Assembly (NCBI GenBank): GCA_029817715.1
Contig: JARUPY010000217.1
Location: 1-64,000 of the forward strand
Direction: 5' to 3'
DNA: 64,000 bases
Source: Melastoma dodecandrum
Lineage: Eukaryota > Streptophyta > Magnoliopsida > Myrtales > Melastomataceae
The position numbers and the translations under genes were made by a program. The notes beneath the pieces were generated by a model. It ran no database searches and had not been told where the DNA came from. It was given only the letters and a program-made list of their open reading frames with translations. This document shows, one piece after another, positions 36,745 through 47,900 of this stretch (within the stretch, counting starts at the first letter, position 1; each line of letters starts with the position of its first letter).

Positions 36745-38262
36745 TAAGCATTTACTAACAAATGCGATACCATTCGGTTAAGCGCTTACTAACAAGCGCG
36801 ATACCTTCCAGTCGGTTAAACGTTTACTAACAAACGTTAAACCACTTCCAGTCGGCTAAGTGTTTACTAACAAACGCAATGCCATTCGACTAAGCGTTTA
36901 CTAACAAAAGCTACATCATTTCAATTTGGTTAAGCATTTACTAACAAATGCGACACCAATCGGTTAAGCGCTTACTAACAAGCGCGATACCTTCCAGTTG
37001 GTTAGCGTTTACTAACAAACGCGACGCCATTCGACTAAGCGTTTACTAACAAACGCTACGTCATTTCAATTTGGTAAAGCATTTACCAACAAATGCGACA
37101 CCAATCGGTTAAGCGCTTACTAACAAGCGCGATACCTCCAGTCGGCTAAGCGTTTACTAACAAACGCGACGACATTCGACTAAGCGTTTACTAACAAACG
37201 CTACGTCACATTCTTTTCGGTTAAGCACTTACTAACAAGCGCGATACCTTCCAGTCGGTTAAACGTTTACTAACAAACGTTATACCATCCGTTAAAATGT
37301 TTATTAACAAACATTGTGCCACTTTCAAATGGTTAGGTGGAGCGTTTACTAACAAACGTGACACCAACCTCCATTTTGGCTAAGCGTTTATTAACAAACG
37401 CAATGTCATCTTCAATTCGGTTAAAGCGTTTACTAACAAACGCCATACCATTTTCCCACATTGGTTAAGCATTTACTATTAATGCAACACCATTCGGCTA
37501 AGCATTTTCTAGCAAATGCGACGCCAATCGACTGAATGTTTAGTAATAAACGCAAAGTCATGTTAGATCGGTCGAGCGTTCGTACATGACTAACATACAT
37601 CTTTTTGTGAAGCGTTTGTACAAACACTACATCTCTTTTCACAAGCTCTCGGCTAAACGTTTACTAACAAACGCGACGCCATTCGACTAAGCGTTTACTA
37701 ACAAACGTTACTTCACATTCAATCTGGTTAAGCGCTTACTAACAAGCGCGATACCTTCCAGTCGGTTAAGTGTTTACTAACAAACACGATACCACCTCCA
37801 GTTCGGCTAAGCCCTTACTAACAAGGACATTGCCACTTCCAGCTCGATTGAGTGTTTACTAACAAACATGATGTCATTTTCATTCGGTTAAACGCTTACT
37901 AACAAGCGTGATGCCATTTTTCAATTCTTTTCGGTTATGCGTCTATTAACAGACGTGACATCACTTTCAGTTTTCCAGTTTTGGTCAAGCATTTACTAAC
38001 AAATGCAATACCACTCGACTGGGCGTTTACTAACAAACGCAAAGTCATATTTCAATTCGATGAAGCGATTATACAAACGCGACACCGTTTTCGATCATCT
38101 TGGTTGAACGTTCGTACAAACGCGACACCGTTTTCAATTTTTTTTTTGGTTAAACGTTCATACAAACGCTACACCTCTTTCCACCAGTTCTTGGTTATGC
38201 ATTTTCTAACAAATGCAACACCATTCTTGGTCAAGCGTTTATTAACAAACGCAATGACTGAG
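36745..38262 (+). repeat. Tandem array of about 39 covarying hairpin units
   Basis: Roughly 39 units spaced about 39 bp each contain a six-base arm, a loop mostly ACTAAC, and the complementary arm: for example GCGTTT-ACTAAC-AAACGC. Arms change together: GCATTT/AAATGC (36749), GCGCTT/AAGCGC (36782), ACGTTT/AAACGT (36820), ATGTTT/AAACAT (37297), GTGTTT/AAACAC (37770), ACGCTT/AAGCGT (37891). Linkers such as GATACCTTCCAGTCGGTTA recur. The first units form a higher-order pattern (GCATTT, GCGCTT, then GCGTTT-type units) repeated about three times. Later units are more degenerate and some have a four-base loop (GTAC/ATAC). Confidence 0.92.
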
Positions 38263-38328
38263 CATTCCTTTCCAAAAAATTGGGTTCATAATAATTCTTT
38301 GCTCGAACATTTTTATCAAACATTCTCA

Positions 38329-38342
38329 CAAAAAGGGGCAAT
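38329..38342 (+). other. Polypurine tract of LARD-like element
   Basis: ACAAAAAGGGGCAAT ends at the TG of the 3' LTR. This is the expected plus-strand primer site and it confirms the LTR border. Confidence 0.75.
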
Positions 38343-41156
38343 TGTCATAACCCAATTTTTTTTTTACAATAACAAAAATCAAAATAAAATAAAATAAAAT
38401 CAAAATCAAATCAAAATCAAATCAAAAATCAAATCAAATAAAATCAAATGAAATAAAATTAAAATGGGGAACATAATATTGCATTGCAAAAATACGAAGG
38501 ACAAAAAAAACTATAAAAAGGGAGAAGATACACAAACAGAGACGGTGATAAGGTAGCTTTCTCTTTTATGTTTTCTCGGTAAAAATTGCATCAGGTTATC
38601 CCAGCCGGCCGAGTGTCCCCTCGTTCACGACGCGACCCCGACTCGTTTCCCTTGGAATGCAAGACACTCGATAACTCCGTCTAAAACTCGTGCTACTCGA
38701 CAATTCGGGAGAACGGACCCACATGCTTCGGTGGGAATTTTCAAGACAAAAAAAGAAGGAACGAGTGACCTCAATTTGTTCCATGTTGATGCTGTCAATT
38801 CAAGTCAAGGAAGAATTTTGACCAATCCCGGTGACCAGCCGATCTCCCAAACCCCGGCCGCGATAGCAATGGAAATTGCCTTGCTCCCAAGCTTCTACTT
38901 CCACTACCGAGGATTTCGACGTCTCCCGGGTTCAGCTTTTTCCTCTCGCTTAAGGGAAGGCTTGTACACGAGAAGGAGGACGACCACGTCCTGGCTTTGG
39001 ACGACATGGGACAGTGTCCATTCGAGAGTGCTCTTGGCTTCGGTCGACGAATCAACCCCCACTCGGACAGCGGCGAACCACCTTCGTCGGGCACCACATC
39101 GTCCTCGCTAGCCCCGATGTCGTCCCCTGGCACCACACCGCTGTCGCCAACCCACGGTGTCTCTCCTCAGCGTTCTTGACTTCAACGACCGTGCCTCCGT
39201 CGCCTCCGCAGCAGCGATGCCAAAGTAAATCCATGAGTTCAAGGATTTCCTCCTCACATCCAGGAGAAATGATGCCACATCTGTGAAGATCGAAAAAGAG
39301 TAAGGACGTCGTAAAGTTCAAGGTTTGAGCGTGTACGACCTGTGAAGATGGAAAGGCCAGAGGAGGCAAACATCCAACCGTCGGTGCTGCCCTGCAGTCG
39401 AGCCTCCCCTCCAACGCCACCGCCAGTCCAATATTAAGCCCCGGAAAAACGGCAGCAGCGTCGGCGTCACTCTTGCCCGGTTTCGACCGTCAGCGAGTCG
39501 GCCTCCAAGACCCATCTTCGCCGGAGAGCAGTTTGAGAACGGCCTTGTCATCTGCCTCCTCAGGTCCCTGTTCGCCGGTCCAGATCTAATCTTTTGATCC
39601 CAGACGAAGTTCCGCTCCTGCGCCCTCCTTAACCAGACCGTTCTCACCTCAACCTTGAGTCCCCGCTAGCGGACCAACCTCACGATTGAATACCTCTCTC
39701 TCCGCAAATCCGCGAATAGAAGATAACGACTCCCTCGAAGCTGCGAAAGTAAAAACCCTTCTTGTCCCCCTTCGCACGAGCTGATGGGTATTCCTTTATT
39801 AGGTAAAGTTTTCTTTGTTTTATTTTTTCATTATTACGTAAAGTATTCTTTCATTTTTGACTATTCCCTATGACTTTGTGTTCCCAAGTCACGGAAGATT
39901 TCCTTTTATGTAAAATCCTTGAATTGATGCCAACTGGTTTGAGCAACCATTTATTTTAACTTTTGTTTGTTTCTTTTCTTTGATCGTATGCCTCTGAAGT
40001 TTTATTTTATTATTTTTATTATTTTTATAATTGAAAGACCTCTTTTGGGGACGCATTATATCTTATCCGATCATGTTAACCTAATCACGCGGCTGTTCAT
40101 GGTAAGACATTTTTTATGAATCATTTTAAACTTTCAAAGATTTATTTTATAATATTTGAAGATTCATTTCTTTAAACTTTGCTAAAAATTTCCAGTTAAA
40201 AGTAATTTGACATTGGCTTTGCTATCTCGTTATTATAATACTGTTTCATTCAATATATTGGATTTTGTTTACGCCATCGATTATACTTTATGTTTCCTTA
40301 ATGTTTTTTTTAATTTTAACCATGCAGTGTCATCATCATTTTTACTATGTGGTCATAGTATGTTTAGTCCAAATTCCTCTACTTTGAGACTTCACGGAAA
40401 AGTTATAAATGGAGAAATCAAAGTATAACTTTCCAAGCATTCTCCGAACAGTTTACTTTGTTGTTTCGGTATTGATGCAGGCATCTCGGGGGCGTGCCTT
40501 GTGGACAACCAAGGCACGTACCCCATTCAACGTATTCAAGATAACGAAGTATTCGAGGGATTATTTGGATTCTCGAAGATCAAGACCCTCTGAAGATGGC
40601 TTCGCACTCACCAACGTTACAGCATCAGCGGCTCGCCAGGTTCGCTGTCAACCTATTCTAAAAACAGCACCGTGAGGTACAAACGCTAACGGGGCGTTAT
40701 ACAGAGAGCGAGGAATGGTACAACATCCGGTTCTCCCTTGAATTTATTTTTGGCTTAGAAATTGTTAAGGGCATTAATAAATCTATGTTGCTTGCATTTT
40801 TGCCCGAAAGTTCAATTTTTAAGAGGAAATGTTTTCATAAAAAATGGTTCACGTAGACATTTTAAGCATTAATAAGCTCGAGATTTTTTTTCTTATGTCA
40901 AACAATTTCTTTTTTCTAAAACCGAGCTCAAGTAAATCGGACATCGGAAACACACGATTAAAGCCTCCCTTTTCTTTGTGATGCATGCGATTTAGTAATC
41001 CCTAATTCCCGAACCATAACGAATCTCTATAGTTTTTCTAACTTGAACTTAAAATAAGTTAGTGGCGACTCCGACACGTTTTCAAAATCCGAAGCCTTAT
41101 CGTCAATGGAGGATATTCATTTTAAATGGAACCGGAAATGGGATCCACCCGCGACA
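38343..41156 (+). repeat. 3' LTR of LARD-like element
   Basis: This 2814-bp copy of the 5' LTR shows few substitutions and small indels (for example one extra ATTATTTTT unit near 40010). The target duplication CTCAT follows. Confidence 0.93.
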
Positions 41157-41580
41157 CTCATGCTGTTTCAACCTCATCATCTATGTTCGCAGATCCTAGC
41201 TCCCAGAGCTCAGTTGGAAAAAGATGCAGCGTATATCTCATCCTAGTCCTTACCGACTTCTCAAGTTATGGTGCCTCCCGGTAATGAGGGAGCGGAGCGG
41301 ACTATGATGTGGTTAGGTCGAGGTTACCATATGGCATGGTGGGTCGAGAATCAACACAGAATGGCCCCTCCCAGTTGTTAGAAGGATCAGGATAGCTTAT
41401 AATGGTACTCCTCGGCAAAGTGACAATAGGACTGCAGACTACTTTCAGTCGAGCTTTAGGTCCCAGAATGATTGCTCCGACATTCAGGCCGGCACATTTG
41501 GACGACTGAGCAATGGCTATACAGCAGATGACTTACCACATATGGACATCATAAAAGAACTTCTCGAACCTGCATAGACA
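41157..41580 (+). pseudogene. MUSE13/14-like pseudogene, 3' part beyond the LTR element
   Basis: After the duplicated CTCAT the TRAF1a/b-like reading resumes: MFADPSSQSS at 41182, LPYGMVGRESTQNGP at 41325, then QSDNRTADYFQSSFRSQNDC (about 41417) and GTFGRLSNGYTADDLPHMDI, ending IIKELLEPA followed by a stop near 41578. The PHLDIINDLL-type block is a conserved C-terminal feature of the family. This shows that the LTR element inserted into a pre-existing gene copy. Confidence 0.75.
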
Positions 41581-41599
41581 GCATATCCATAATAAACCG

Positions 41600-42682
41600 C
41601 ATAACAAAATACATCGATTCCAATTCGTAATCGTATTTCACGTGGCAAAAGAAGTTTCTCCAGATGAAGGTTGGTGAGCTTAGCGCAGTTGATCCCCTAC
41701 AGCCATTTCAAAGGTCTCCCCTTTCAGGGCTGTTCCGTGGGATTCCCGACAACCCGGTTCCTTACTTCGTGTCCTAATGCTTCGCAAAGGCTTTTATGGC
41801 GACCCGGTTGGCTGTTTCGCATTCTGCTGTCTTCGTTACCCGAACACTTTGGACACGGTTGTTCTTCTGCTTCTTCCAAGTTTGGATCTTCTGATTGGGG
41901 AATTGCTGCGATTCTTCCTGAGTGATATCCTCCGAGGTGCACCAGGAGAGGCTCGTCATTGGGATCATCTCCTTGGAGGTAGCCAAGCCACTGTTATTTC
42001 CAAAACAGTTCAGCTGCATAAGTCCTTGCCTGACAGTGAAATTCGCAAGCTCTGGCTCGGCCGTACTGCCGATGACATTCCCAAAGAAGGAGAGGGAGCC
42101 GAGGAGTATCCACGGTATGATAAGAAGGGGCTTCTTTTTTGGGCCTGCACGTGCTCATGATTGGGTTTGGACTTGTTATGCGATTTTGGTTACTCTTTAA
42201 AATGTTGACCCATAATGAAGCCCAAATACTTCAGAGATTCCAAACCCAAAATGGAAATTTATTTAATTTATATTCAAAATTTTGAACAAGTAACAAACAA
42301 ATAATAGTCTTAGTCTGTCGTGTGTCCTCCTCATCAATCCCAAACTATACGTGAAGAGATGTAAATGGCATCATAGCATGTTCAATTGTTAGTTTATAAT
42401 GTTGGTAAAAATGGAAACTCGATTATTTTAATTGTTCAAGTCTTATTTCTTCCTTTTCTTTTACTTTTCCCTTCTTTTGTTTCATCTTTTTATGACAAAC
42501 ACAGACCCAAAAAAAAAAAACACTTCCCTGTCCGAAGCGGCGCAAGCTTCGCTTGTTGCTTGTTGTTGTTGTTGTTGGTTGGTAGCTGTTCGAAGACAAT
42601 CTCTCTACTTCTCTCGTTTCTGGGGTTCAGGGTTCTGCGGAAAGATTTGATTTTTTTCCTGCCCAGGGAAGAGGGACGAGGG
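41600..42682. other. Upstream region of RLCK gene with unassigned open frames
   Basis: Minus-strand frames between 41724 and 42090 read like coding sequence with one frame change (ELANFTVRQGLMQLNCFGN, then LVHLGGYHSGRIAAIPQ and CPKCSGNED). The protein is not recognised; it may be another gene remnant. AT-rich sequence at 42240-42300 and a CTTTT-rich stretch at 42440-42480 probably belong to the promoter and 5' UTR of the kinase gene. Confidence 0.35.
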
Positions 42683-44542
42683 ATGGGTTGGTTCCTTTGC
42701 TCCGACTGTTCCGGAAGATCCGGGCAGAGTAAGAGGAGTGTCGCCAGGGACAGGCAGATCCAATCTGGGCTGGGTATGGCTCTGGAACCAGCTCCTGGGA
42801 ATGAATGCCCTGATTTTCCCCCCTCTTTGAGTGATTATTTGTTGGGTTCTCAGTTGGCCAAATCCTTTGATCGTTTTCCTCTAGTGGGTTGGGGGTCTGG
42901 GTGTAGGACTGGGAGATGTCAGTGGTTGCTTTATGGGGGTTATTAGATCTGCAAATGCCCAAGGGTGAGATTTTAGACCTGGGTCTGCTCATTATGAGAT
43001 GTTATGTCTGGATAATCCTCCTACGAATCCCAGGCCCGTAACAGATTGTGTTAGCCTGCAGCGAATTGTAATCATTGAGCGAATTGCGATGTGTATTACT
43101 GGTTTCCTTTCGATTCATTGAATGCATGACAATCTGTATGTATTTGGGACTCTTGGGGTCTTTGCCAAATGCATTGGATGATATCCTTAGCTGTTTTCTT
43201 TTTTGTGTCAGATAAGCTGAAGGTTAAACCGGCCTTATATGTAAAGGAGGAGGGTTCAAATGACTGCGGATCTGGTCGTATTGGTGGAGCTCACACGTTT
43301 ACATTCCGTGAACTGGCTGCGGCGACGAAAAATTTCCGTGCCGACTACCTATTGGGAGAAGGCGGTTTCGGGCGAGTATACAAAGGGCGACTGGAGACAA
43401 CCAATCAGGTTTCTTAAGATTGCTTTGGAAGTTTTATTGCATTACATTCTCATGCTAAAAGCCGTTTCCATGCTTTTCTCCTTAGGTTGTTGCCATTAAG
43501 CAACTCGATAGGAACGGATTGCAAGGGAACCGAGAATTTCTGGTCGAAGTGTTGATGCTGAGCTTGCTTCACCATCCGAACCTCGTAAACTTGATCGGTT
43601 ACTGTGCCGACGGGGATCAAAGGCTTTTGGTCTATGAATTTATGCCTTTGGGTTCTTTGGAAGACCACTTACATGGTAAACCGGATAGTTCCCAGCACTA
43701 AATCTTGTGGATGTTTTCCAGCATTCTTGGTATAGTTGTTGTGCCGTTGAGTAACCTGTCTGTTATTGACCCGAAGTATTACCCATGCTTGTCTGCTTTT
43801 GAACAGATCTAGCACCAGATAAACAACCACTTGACTGGAACACAAGAATGAAGGTAGCTGCAGGTGCAGCTAAGGGTCTGGAATATCTACATGACAAGGC
43901 CAATCCCCCCGTCATATACCGTGACTTGAAATGCTCGAACATCCTGCTGGATGAAGGCTATCATCCAAAGTTATCTGATTTTGGTTTGGCGAAATTGGGT
44001 CCGGTCGGGGACAAGACTCATGTCTCTACCAGAGTAATGGGGACCTACGGTTACTGTGCGCCAGAATATGCAATGACTGGCCAGCTCACACTCAAGTCTG
44101 ATGTCTACAGCTTCGGGGTGGTTCTTCTGGAAATCATCACGGGGAGAAAAGCGATCGATAACTCAAGAGCTGCCGGAGAACATAATCTGGTGGCATGGGT
44201 AAAACAGCACACGTTACATTCCTTCTTATTGCACTTCCAAGATTATTCACAAACCGATAACCGTGGATCATATTTCAGGCTCGACCCTTATTTAGGGACA
44301 GAAGGAAGTTTGCCCAGATGGCAGACCCATCACTACACGGTCGCTACCCAGCAAGAGGCTTGTACCAGGCACTGGCAGTGGCTGCGATGTGTGTGCAGGA
44401 GCAGCCCAACATGAGGCCAGTAATAGCGGACGTAGTGACTGCCCTATCTTACCTGGCATCCCAGAAGTACGACTCGGATTCTCTCCAGGGTGGGGGCACC
44501 AGTTCCAACTGCTCAACTCCCAGGAAAAGGAGAGAACTCTAA
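42683..44542 (+). CDS. Receptor-like cytoplasmic kinase, RLCK-VII/PBL family
   Basis: Five exons (42683-42773, 43212-43408, 43486-43675, 43807-44198, 44279-44542), all GT/AG and in phase, give 377 residues. The protein starts [11 protein letters not shown]: Gly2 and Cys6/Cys9 fit N-myristoylation and palmitoylation, so it should sit at the plasma membrane. The kinase domain is complete: glycine loop [11 protein letters not shown] (79-89), Lys101, YRDLK with Asp199, DFG 217-219, APEYAMTG. These serine/threonine kinases relay signals from pattern receptors in immunity and growth. The N terminus and the EL end are closest to the CDL1/PBL7 or PBL27 groups; the exact orthologue was not decided. 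It lies tail to tail with the TBC gene, 443 bp apart. It appears functional. Confidence 0.93.
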
Positions 44543-44985
44543 AATCTAAATTTCATGATCCTTCTGCTGGATTTTTTGGCTTCGTGCATCTCCTGTAATG
44601 AGTTCCTAGCGGAACACGCCGGATGAACGTTTTTCTCTTATGTCACATAGTTTTTTCCTCAACTCTTACAAAAAGGAACATCCAACGTCTATAAATTACT
44701 TTACTGGGTAATTCACATCATTCCCATCTCTGTATTTATACGAGTCTCTCAGATTACAGCCTAGTGATTATTTCATGATTAAAGAACAAACGAATCCTTG
44801 AATACATATCTCACAAAGGGACTGGACAAATAAGATATGCTTTCTCGAATTGCCGGTCCGAGAGCTTCAGCAGTATCCTTATGTGCTCTGGTGTTTAAGT
44901 GGGGTAGAGATATATACTGTGACGATGAGTGCTGGAACCCCCGGGAAAGAGTTTGCGTGACTTCTCCAATGAAACTTCCCAGAAT
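44543..44985. other. Shared 3' intergenic region of RLCK and TBC genes
   Basis: This 443-bp stretch between the two stop codons must hold both 3' UTRs. No gene or structured RNA is seen. The convergent arrangement allows overlapping transcript ends. Confidence 0.6.
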
Positions 44986-47900
44986 TTAACCCAATGACCC
45001 TTGATCGTTATCTTGCTTTTCGATCCCATTTGTTTGTGTTTCTTGAGGGACAGGGATCGGAGTCTCGCTGGGCGTCTTGACTTCAGCCGGGTGGTCGTCC
45101 ACTTTGGCCTGATGTATCCAAGTAACCAAAGCACGACCATCATCAATCAGACGAGAAAAGATTATAGTACTTCGTACATGCACTTCCAGATGGTATTTGC
45201 ATCCTGCATCTATATTCCGCTTTAACTGGCAACTTTACCTTGTTGCGGTCTCTCCAGCCAAGGGCAAAGGGTCGGCTTAGAATGCTTATCTTCCTCTGGG
45301 GTTCTTGCAGGGCCTCTTGACTACTGCGTAATTGGGAATCCGGATGTGGAGATCTAGCAAGAAATAAAAATTGCATTTCATCCCTAACCAGGTGGAGAAC
45401 GAAAACGACTATAGGGAGCTTTGACTGGATGTAAAGAAATGTAGTGTTTTCCGGGAGGATAAGGCAGCAACAAAGATATAGCTTTAACTTATTCAACGCC
45501 CCCTTACAAAAAACTGTTACTACCTGGGAGAAGGTATAGCTTTAACTTGGCTGGATTCATACTGCAAGGTAGCCTCCAGCATCGATTCTGCCATAATAGC
45601 TCTCTTCTTCATCTCCGCCACTTGTGCAACAGCCTCTTCATACTTTTCCTGCAACAAAGGTCGATGGTCTAATTAATCTGAGGCATGACTTTGTGAAGAA
45701 TAAAAACTTCGACATAGTTTCTACCTGAAGCACTTGAGCAGCATATCTTTGTGCAGCAGCGTCTTGTTCTGCAAATCGCCGAGCATCTTCTGTGACTCGC
45801 TGCTCTTGTTCAACCCTCATTAAGACCTTAAAAGGTAACAGAAATCTTTTGTATTGCCTGGAGGTAATTCTTAAAGGTTAACAACTAGTGAATTATCTCG
45901 AGCAGCGAGAACCTGAAGCATTGCACTTTCTTGTTCCTGCTTATCAGAGAGTAACTGTCGAAGTTCAGCAACTTCTTGCTCCAGCCTTTCCACCTAAAAT
46001 GTCAGCCAATGCTCTTAAAGCTATCTCGTGTTCACAGCATAAAATAAGTTCCGCCAACAGAACATGGATATTTATAGGGAGAATGGACTAAGCAAAGAAT
46101 ATTTGACACAGTTATTTACAAGCCAAAAATATTTCTTCCTCCGTCAAGGATGGAAAAAAGGCAGATATCCAAATGTTAGATATTAAAGCTCCAGTAACAC
46201 AAAAGTGTACCATCGCGCTCAATTGACGTCGATTATCCTGTTGGACCATCTCCATTAAGGCTATCTCTAGCTCCTCGGATCTAAGAAGAAAAGAAAAGGC
46301 ACACAACATTAGCCCAGATACAGAAGTAAGGGCTCGCAACACGTTTTCACATCTGGATGAAGATCATGACAGCCTGGTATCCAACTAGTCTCTGCCATGT
46401 CCGTAATAAATTGTAGGTGATTCTCATATAAGCATGAGTATAATTGGAGTGAAAAACATATCTCCAAAGATTTCATTCGAGAATAACCATTGTCACTTGA
46501 AAAAACAGCATCTCAAATTTCTGCTCAGAATATTCAATTTCATCGATAAAGTTCTAACCTAAGAATAGCTGATCTTTTCTCCTCCATCAATGTGCATAGC
46601 TCACCCTTCAACCATGCCACCTGCAGGCCATAGGTCAAAGCTTATTGTGTGTCGAAAGTATGCTGTCATCCCCCCTCATTAGCCAGAAAATAATGTAATG
46701 ATAATGAATGCAAAAGGACAATCATTCGTGCATATTTGTCACAACATTGATTGCTTGGAACCATTAAACAAGATGACCAATAACTAGTAAATGTAATGTC
46801 CTGCAATTCAATTGGTAAGAGCAATGTCAATAATCAGCTACGCATGCTCGATAAGGCCCACATATAACTACCCCAATAATTAATCAAACAGTTCATACAT
46901 AATTTCGTCCACAGTGATATGAAGAATGCAGTGAGCAGGCTCAGTCAATGTCCTAATAAAAGACCATGTATATACTTGAAAAGAAAAAAGTCATGATAGG
47001 ACATCAATGTAAGGGTGTCAATCTTATAACTACAAGAAGATAACTAGTAGCAAATATTTACAAACTCAACGAAAGAGAAACGTCATAAAAGCAGAGAATA
47101 ATTCAAAGTACCTGGCCTTGACGATCTGGAACTGAATCAATTTCAGCATCTCCTGTTAGACTGATTACAAATCCCACTGCATTTGCTGACTCAGAGTCTG
47201 ATCTGGATAAATCACCGTTTGCCTGAGAATCAGCTGTAGCTCCTGCTTTATCTGCTTCCATTAAAAGAGATTTGTTGCCATGCTTGAACCCATATAGCTT
47301 TGATGCAAGACCCTGCGAATCCCTCCAGGCTTGAAGACCCTTAGATCGTTCCTCAATAGCCTCTATCACAGCATCTCGATGCTTATTTCTCAACTCTTCT
47401 AATCTCTTTTCATGTACATTTTGGTAACCCATGCAAGCTGTCAGAACAAGCTGGCTACTGTCAAATGTGGATCCAGCCAATGACTGCAACAACGTGACTG
47501 CATCTCCAGCATCCTTAGTCGTTACAAGAGCAGGGCCTGCCAGGAAGCTACAACAAATTAAGTTCTGCATTTGATGGATGGATCTTCATGATTGTTGTTT
47601 CATTTGTTTATTCCCATACCATATAACTCCATTAAAGCAAGCGCAGTCCGGAATAGCATGACTCTGTTCCCTTCAAACAAGAGCACATCCCAAACTCGAA
47701 GAACTGAAAATTTTCGGGGCGCAAAGGTGAGATAAACCAACATAATACATAAGCTATTATAAAAAAAATACATATTATGCACAATAATCAAGCATGAAGA
47801 AAAGACAGAGCAAGTCCTTCATGGAAATGTAGACAAATCAGATTCATAGCATAAAACCTGACCACTTTCCCAGGGTAGCATGTTCATGAAAATGGACAAG

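Larger units (their letters stand above)
29687..41156 (+). mobile_element. Non-autonomous LTR retrotransposon (LARD-like, Tat/Ogre-related)
   Basis: Two nearly identical LTRs (29687-32497 and 38343-41156, 2.81 kb each) run from TGTCATAACCC to CGCGACA and are flanked by the target duplication CTCAT (29682-29686 and 41157-41161). The 5.8-kb interior shows no reverse transcriptase, integrase or gag, so it must use proteins from another element. The primer site and the large LTRs point to a Tat/Ogre relative. The interior holds several tandem duplications and a large hairpin array. LTR similarity is far higher than in the first Gypsy element, so this insertion is younger. Confidence 0.9.

Noticed and set aside
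36745..38262. CRISPR-like array (regular repeats with spacers)
   Set aside because: The units vary, the spacers are themselves repeated, and the array lies inside a plant LTR element. It is a tandem hairpin repeat.
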